DNA of 10,139 bases from XYA12-FULL-58-9 sp001798605 (GTDB taxonomy: Bacteria; Myxococcota; XYA12-FULL-58-9), in the NCBI GenBank assembly GCA_036736205.1, contig DAINMX010000233.1, positions 1 through 10,139 of the forward strand. Direction: 5' to 3'. How positions within the stretch are numbered: the first letter of the stretch is position 1; every line of letters begins with the position of its first letter. The notes beneath the pieces were generated by a model that was not told where the DNA came from, did no database searches, and saw nothing but the letters and a program-made list of their open reading frames with translations. Made by a program: the position numbers and the translations under genes. Of this stretch, positions 6,401 to 10,139 are shown in pieces.

Positions 6401-7016
6401 CACAGGCGACATCCACTTCGCTGTCCTCGCCTCGGGGCGTGGCTCGAACGCCGTCGCCTTGATGCAGGCATTCGCGAGCGGCTTCATTCCGGCGAAGCTC
6501 AGGTTGGTCATTTCCGACAAAAAGGGGGCCGCCGTCCTCGACAAGGCGGCCGAGCACGGCGTCGCCACCCTGTGCATCCCGAGCCATGGCATCGCACGTG
6601 AGGAACATGAGCGCAGAGTGCTCGCCGCCCTGTGGGGAGCGGGTATCGATCACATCCTGCTCGCCGGTTACATGCGCATTCTTTCACCGTTTTTCCTGCG
6701 CCAGTTCACAGGTCAGGTCATCAACATTCACCCGGCCCTCCTCCCCGATTACCCCGGCATCCATGCCGCCGAGCGACAATGGGAGGCGGGTGCCAAGGTC
6801 GCCGGTGCCACGGTCCACTTCGTCGACGAGGGTGTGGATACGGGCAAACCCATCTTGATGGGCTCCATCGAGGTACGTGGTGACGAGGGGCCCGAGGGCC
6901 TCGCGTCGCGCATCCTCGAAGAAGTTGAACACGTCATTTACCCGCGGGCAGTGCGATTGTTCATCGATCGTTTGAGCCGCGAACACGACGCCCAAGCTCA
7001 CGGACAACCAACATGA
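6393..7016 (+). CDS. purN: Phosphoribosylglycinamide formyltransferase (10-formyl-THF dependent)
   Basis: Transfers a formyl group from 10-formyltetrahydrofolate to GAR, the third step of purine synthesis. The protein has 207 residues, in the normal range for PurN. It has the phosphate-binding FAVLASGRGSN near the N-terminus, then NIHPALLPDYPGIHA, ATVHFVDEGVDTGKPI; Asn111, His113, His142 and Asp149 keep exactly the spacing of the Escherichia coli residues Asn106, His108, His137 and Asp144. The start is the TTG at 6393, chosen because no ATG or GTG precedes the first conserved strand and GAGGTGG sits just upstream inside the end of purM. The gene overlaps purM by 8 bp and purH by ATGA. A TTG start inside an overlap suggests expression limited by coupling to purM translation. 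Confidence 0.96.
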   Translation: MPDTGDIHFAVLASGRGSNAVALMQAFASGFIPAKLRLVISDKKGAAVLDKAAEHGVATLCIPSHGIAREEHERRVLAALWGAGIDHILLAGYMRILSPFFLRQFTGQVINIHPALLPDYPGIHAAERQWEAGAKVAGATVHFVDEGVDTGKPILMGSIEVRGDEGPEGLASRILEEVEHVIYPRAVRLFIDRLSREHDAQAHGQPT

Positions 7017-8587
7017 CCCACGACAAACCAGAGAACGGCAAGGTGAGACGTGCTCTCATCTCTGTTTTTGACAAGACCGGCCTCATCGATTTCGGCAAGG
7101 CACTCGCTGCGGCCGACGTTGAAATCTTGGCCTCGGGTGGAACCGCTCGCACTCTCGAAGAGGCCGGCCTGTCGGTCATGCGGGTATCGACCTTCACGGG
7201 TGCCAAGGAAATCATGGGCGGGCGGGTCAAAACCCTGCATCCCAAAATTCACGCCGGCATTCTCGCCGATCGTCGCAAGGAGGAGCATCTTTCGGCCCTC
7301 GCCGAGAATGGCTACGAGCTCATCGACTTAGTGGTCTGCAATCTCTATCCCTTTCGTGAGGTTCTCGCCTCCGGGGCCACTCGCGAGAAGCTCATCGAGA
7401 ACATCGACGTCGGTGGTCCGACCATGATTCGCGCTGCGGCCAAAAACGCCGATGGGGGGGTGACGGTCCTCACCGACCCCGCCGACTACGCCGCGGTCAT
7501 CGAGCAGATCCAATCCACCGGCACTGTCACAGAGAAGATGCGCCGCCTTTTTGCCGTCAAAGCATTCCAACTCACCGCCGCCTATGACACCGCCATCGCC
7601 AACTGGGGCGAGACGCAGTTTGCCGACAGCAAAGACGCCGCTCCCCTCCCCGCACGGCTCGAAGGTTTCGTCCGCAGCGAAGAACTGCGCTATGGCGAGA
7701 ACCCCCATCAACGCGGTTTTCTGTACCTGTGTGAGGGTGAGGACCGCGGCGTCGCGCGAGGCGAGTTGCTCGCAGGCAAGTCCCTCTCTTACAACAACTT
7801 CATCGACATGGACGGTGCCTACCGCACCGTGTCGGGTCTTGGCACCCCAGGCTGCGCTATCATCAAACACACCAACCCCTGTGGGCTCGCAGAGGGTGCT
7901 AGTCAGCTCGAAGCCTTCGAGCACGCCCTCGCCGGCGATCCGGTGTCCGCGTTTGGCTCGGTGATTGGCTTCAATACGCCGCTCGAGGCTCACACCGTCG
8001 CCAAGATCAAAGAGACCAAGCTGTTTGTCGAGTGCATCGCAGCGCCAGAGTTCACCCGCGAAGCCCTGGAGGCACTGGCCAAGCGCACAAACCTTCGCCT
8101 GCTGCGCGTGCCCAAGGGCGACCCGATGCCGCGTTGGCATGCCCACCGCATCGGTGGCGGCATGTTGGTCGAAGAGGTCGACGTGGGCCCAACCGATCCG
8201 ACGGCCTGGGAGGTGGTCACCGAGAAGAAACTTGAGACCGGTTGGCTCGAAGAGCTCGCCTTCACCATGCGCGCCGTCGCAGCGCTCAAGTCGAACGCCA
8301 TCGCCATCACCAAGGACCGCGCCCTGCGCGGTGCCGGCACAGGCCAAATGAGTCGCGTCGACGCCACAGAGCATGCGATCAAGAAGGCCGGTGAGCATTG
8401 CAAGGGAGCGTTTCTCGGATCCGATGCATTCTTCCCCTTCGATGACTGCGTCAAGCTCGCCGCAGCGGCCGGCGTTGTCGGCATCGCTCAACCCGGTGGT
8501 TCCAAGCGCGACGAGGACAGCATTGCCGCGTGCAACGCCCTCGGCTTGGTCATGGTGTTCACCAACCGTCGGCACTTTCGGCACTGA
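7013..8587 (+). CDS. purH: Bifunctional AICAR transformylase / IMP cyclohydrolase
   Basis: Carries out the last two steps to IMP: formylation of AICAR and ring closure of FAICAR. The protein has 524 residues, full length for the family. The N-terminal cyclohydrolase (MGS-like) domain shows ISVFDKTGL (16-24), ASGGTARTL (40-48) and GGRVKTLHPKIHAGIL (69-84). The transformylase domain shows RYGENPHQ (226-233), catalytic IIKHTNPCGLAEG with Lys285-His286, and the C-terminal SDAFFPFDD and IAQPGGSKRDEDSI, ending in MVFTNRRHFRH as is typical. The ATG overlaps the purN stop (ATGA). A run of seven G at 7454-7460 is in frame. No sign of truncation or frameshift. Confidence 0.97.
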   Translation: MTHDKPENGKVRRALISVFDKTGLIDFGKALAAADVEILASGGTARTLEEAGLSVMRVSTFTGAKEIMGGRVKTLHPKIHAGILADRRKEEHLSALAENGYELIDLVVCNLYPFREVLASGATREKLIENIDVGGPTMIRAAAKNADGGVTVLTDPADYAAVIEQIQSTGTVTEKMRRLFAVKAFQLTAAYDTAIANWGETQFADSKDAAPLPARLEGFVRSEELRYGENPHQRGFLYLCEGEDRGVARGELLAGKSLSYNNFIDMDGAYRTVSGLGTPGCAIIKHTNPCGLAEGASQLEAFEHALAGDPVSAFGSVIGFNTPLEAHTVAKIKETKLFVECIAAPEFTREALEALAKRTNLRLLRVPKGDPMPRWHAHRIGGGMLVEEVDVGPTDPTAWEVVTEKKLETGWLEELAFTMRAVAALKSNAIAITKDRALRGAGTGQMSRVDATEHAIKKAGEHCKGAFLGSDAFFPFDDCVKLAAAAGVVGIAQPGGSKRDEDSIAACNALGLVMVFTNRRHFRH

Positions 8588-8597
8588 TGTTTTCTGC

Positions 8598-8613
8598 CCT
8601 CCTTCGATGGAGG
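8598..8613 (+). other. Small inverted repeat between purH and purD
   Basis: CCTCC (8598-8602) pairs with GGAGG (8609-8613) around a six-base loop ttcgat. No T run follows, so it is not an intrinsic terminator. The right arm resembles a Shine-Dalgarno sequence but is 12 bp from the purD ATG; the better-placed GGAG at 8616-8619 stays free. It might be an RNA processing or stability element, or chance. Confidence 0.3.
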
Positions 8614-8625
8614 ATGGAGTGAGGC

Positions 8626-9888
8626 ATGAAGGTCTTGGTCGTTGGCAACGGTGGGCGGGAGCATGCACTGTGCCGCGCATTGGCGAGCGCCGAAGATGGA
8701 GAGATCTTTGCGGCGCCGGGAAATGGCGGCACCGGTGAGCACGCTCGAAACATCGACATTGATGCCGAAGACATTGCCGACCTCGTCGAGTTTGCCCAAG
8801 ACCAAGACATTGACCTCGTGGTCCCTGGGCCGGAGGCTTCTTTGGTTATGGGCCTCGGCGATGCCCTCGCAGAGGTATCCATCCCCTGTTGTGGGCCGAG
8901 CCAGGTCGCGGCGCGTCTCGAAGGCTCCAAGGGTTTCATGCGGGAGCTGTGCACCAAGGCCCAACTGCCCGGTCCAAAATACGCCATCGTCGACAACCCC
9001 GCTGCCTTCGAGCAGGCGCTCACGACCTTCGCGAAAGTGCCGGTCATCAAGGCCGATGGCCTCGCTGCGGGCAAAGGCGTGTACCTACCTGAGGGCTTTG
9101 ATGCGTGCGCTCGCATCGGCCGCGAGCTGTTGGATGGCAAGCTCGGCGACGCTGGGAAAGTCATCGTCCTCGAAGAGCGGCTGGTCGGCACCGAGGCGTC
9201 GTTGTTCTTTGCCTGTGATGGGAAGACGGCCATTGCCCTACCCCACGCCCGTGATCACAAACGTCTCAATGACGGAGACCAAGGTCCAAACACCGGTGGC
9301 ATGGGCGCAATCAGCCCCAACCCAATGATCGATAGCCATTGGGTCGCTACGGTCAAGCAGAGCATCATCGACCCGATCTTGGCGGCCCTCGCCCAAGCTC
9401 ACGCTCCGTTTGTCGGCTTTCTCTTTGCCGGGTTGATGCTGACAAAAGACGGCCCCAAGGTATTGGAGTTCAACGTTCGCTTGGGTGACCCTGAGGCCCA
9501 GGCGGTGTTGCCGCGATTGATGCCGGGTAATCTCTTGAAGATCTGTCAGGCTGCCGCGACTGGCAAGCTCGCAGAGGTTGAGGTCAAGGTCGACCCACGA
9601 CCAACCTGCGCCATCGTCATAGCGGCAACGGGATATCCCGACTCGCCGCGCAAGGGCGACCTCATCGCTGTCGATGGTGAGTTTGCTACGGCGGATCGCT
9701 GGCTTGACCATGCGGGCACCAAGCAAATGGACGAGGGTTTGGTTTCCACCGGTGGTCGGGTCGCGGCGGTGGTCGCTCGCGGAGCCAATGCTGCCATGGC
9801 CCGCGAGCTCGCGTATGCAGGTGTCGAGCTGGTGGCGCTCGCAGACAAGCATTTTCGTCGCGATATTGGCGTTGACCCAGAGAGTTGA
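8626..9888 (+). CDS. purD: Phosphoribosylamine-glycine ligase (GAR synthetase)
   Basis: Joins phosphoribosylamine, the unstable PurF product, with glycine using ATP. The protein has 420 residues, usual for bacterial PurD. It begins MKVLVVGNGGREHAL (1-15), then GPEASL, GPSQVAARLEGSKGFM, the ATP-grasp loop VIKADGLAAGKGV (140-152), DHKRLNDGDQGPNTGGMGA (ending at 228) and the metal-binding EFNVRLGDPEAQ with Glu281, Asn283 and Asp288. A GGAG Shine-Dalgarno lies 6 bp before the ATG. It follows purH after 38 bp and precedes purE by 15 bp, so it belongs to the operon but is not overlap-coupled like the first four genes. Confidence 0.97.
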   Translation: MKVLVVGNGGREHALCRALASAEDGEIFAAPGNGGTGEHARNIDIDAEDIADLVEFAQDQDIDLVVPGPEASLVMGLGDALAEVSIPCCGPSQVAARLEGSKGFMRELCTKAQLPGPKYAIVDNPAAFEQALTTFAKVPVIKADGLAAGKGVYLPEGFDACARIGRELLDGKLGDAGKVIVLEERLVGTEASLFFACDGKTAIALPHARDHKRLNDGDQGPNTGGMGAISPNPMIDSHWVATVKQSIIDPILAALAQAHAPFVGFLFAGLMLTKDGPKVLEFNVRLGDPEAQAVLPRLMPGNLLKICQAAATGKLAEVEVKVDPRPTCAIVIAATGYPDSPRKGDLIAVDGEFATADRWLDHAGTKQMDEGLVSTGGRVAAVVARGANAAMARELAYAGVELVALADKHFRRDIGVDPES

Positions 9889-9903
9889 AAGTCGAAGGTA
9901 ACA

Positions 9904-10139
9904 ATGTCAGACAAACCACTCGTCAGTCTAATCGTCGGCTCCGCCTCAGATGAGTCGGCCATGGTGCCCTGTCGCAAAGCGCTCGACGCCTTTGGCATAA
10001 CCCACGAAGCGCGAGTCCTCTCGGCCCACCGCACCGCCGATGAGCTCGTAACCTACGTCAAGGGACTCGAGCCACGCGGCGTCAAGGTTGTCATCGCTGC
10101 CGCCGGCATGGCTGCGGCCCTTCCAGGGGTTGTTGCCGC
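9904..10139 (+). CDS. purE: N5-carboxyaminoimidazole ribonucleotide mutase / AIR carboxylase catalytic subunit, N-terminal part
   Basis: Begins at the ATG at 9904 with AAGG 6 bp upstream and runs off the right edge after 78 codons, about half of a normal PurE. PurE converts N5-CAIR to CAIR (class I) or carboxylates AIR directly (class II). Visible are the substrate loop VGSASDESAM (normally GSxSD) and SAHRT (40-44) with the catalytic His42 that corresponds to His45 of Escherichia coli. The following loop reads AAGMAAALPGVVA where most class I enzymes have AGGAAHLPG: the usual His is Ala72. The HRT and LPG signatures favour the class I branch over the animal-type AGRSN class II. purK would be expected nearby if it is class I, but lies outside the window if present. 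Confidence 0.93.
   Translation, partial: MSDKPLVSLIVGSASDESAMVPCRKALDAFGITHEARVLSAHRTADELVTYVKGLEPRGVKVVIAAAGMAAALPGVVA

Noticed and set aside
7328..8680. A 450-codon open frame antisense to purH
   Set aside because: Long antisense frames are common opposite GC-rich genes; purH is clearly real here and the antisense product shows no family motif.

Overview
The window is GC-rich, coding-dense bacterial chromosome with two parts. The left part (about 1-3689) is read on the minus strand: a two-gene lipoprotein cassette and a separate YrdC/Sua5-family gene. The right part (about 3957 to the right edge) is a plus-strand purine biosynthesis operon in the order purF-purM-purN-purH-purD-purE. High GC, two large Cys-rich secreted lipoproteins with low-complexity linkers, and a divergent YrdC next to pur genes suggest a myxobacterium-like organism (Myxococcota, Bradymonadota or a related former deltaproteobacterium). 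This placement is inference from style, since no marker gene is present.

Left part, in the direction of transcription: the YrdC-domain gene (3689 to 3042), then a 266-bp gap holding a near-perfect 16-bp tandem repeat (2791-2822), then a lipoprotein with a His/Asp/Gly pentapeptide repeat (2775 to 1951). This gene overlaps by ATGA a second, very large lipoprotein gene (1954 to beyond base 1). The second protein can be read without interruption for 651 codons. It carries a phosphohistidine-type segment (TPLAHVNVAARARGTPN) followed by the beginning of a PEP/pyruvate-binding (PPDK N-terminal) ATP-grasp domain (GAKAANIAEL, then RLRSSTN at the edge). That order resembles alpha-glucan water dikinase, but here it sits on a predicted exported lipoprotein. 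It is the most unusual element of the window.

Right part: PurF, PurM, PurN, PurH, PurD and PurE cover steps 1, 2, 3 (formyl-THF type), 5, the AIR carboxylation module, and the last two steps of IMP synthesis. The first four genes are joined by 4- to 8-bp overlaps, which indicates translational coupling; purD and purE follow after 38 and 15 bp, each with its own ribosome binding site. purL, purQ, purS, purK, purC and purB are not in the window; purK or others may lie beyond the right edge. PurF is of the Bacillus type (processed N-terminus, four Cys positions for an iron-sulfur cluster). PurE lacks one of the two His residues usual in bacterial PurE.

No rRNA, tRNA, CRISPR array, insertion sequence or convincing intrinsic terminator was seen. 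The divergent 267-bp spacer between the YrdC gene and purF has an AT-rich centre and is the likely site of both promoters.
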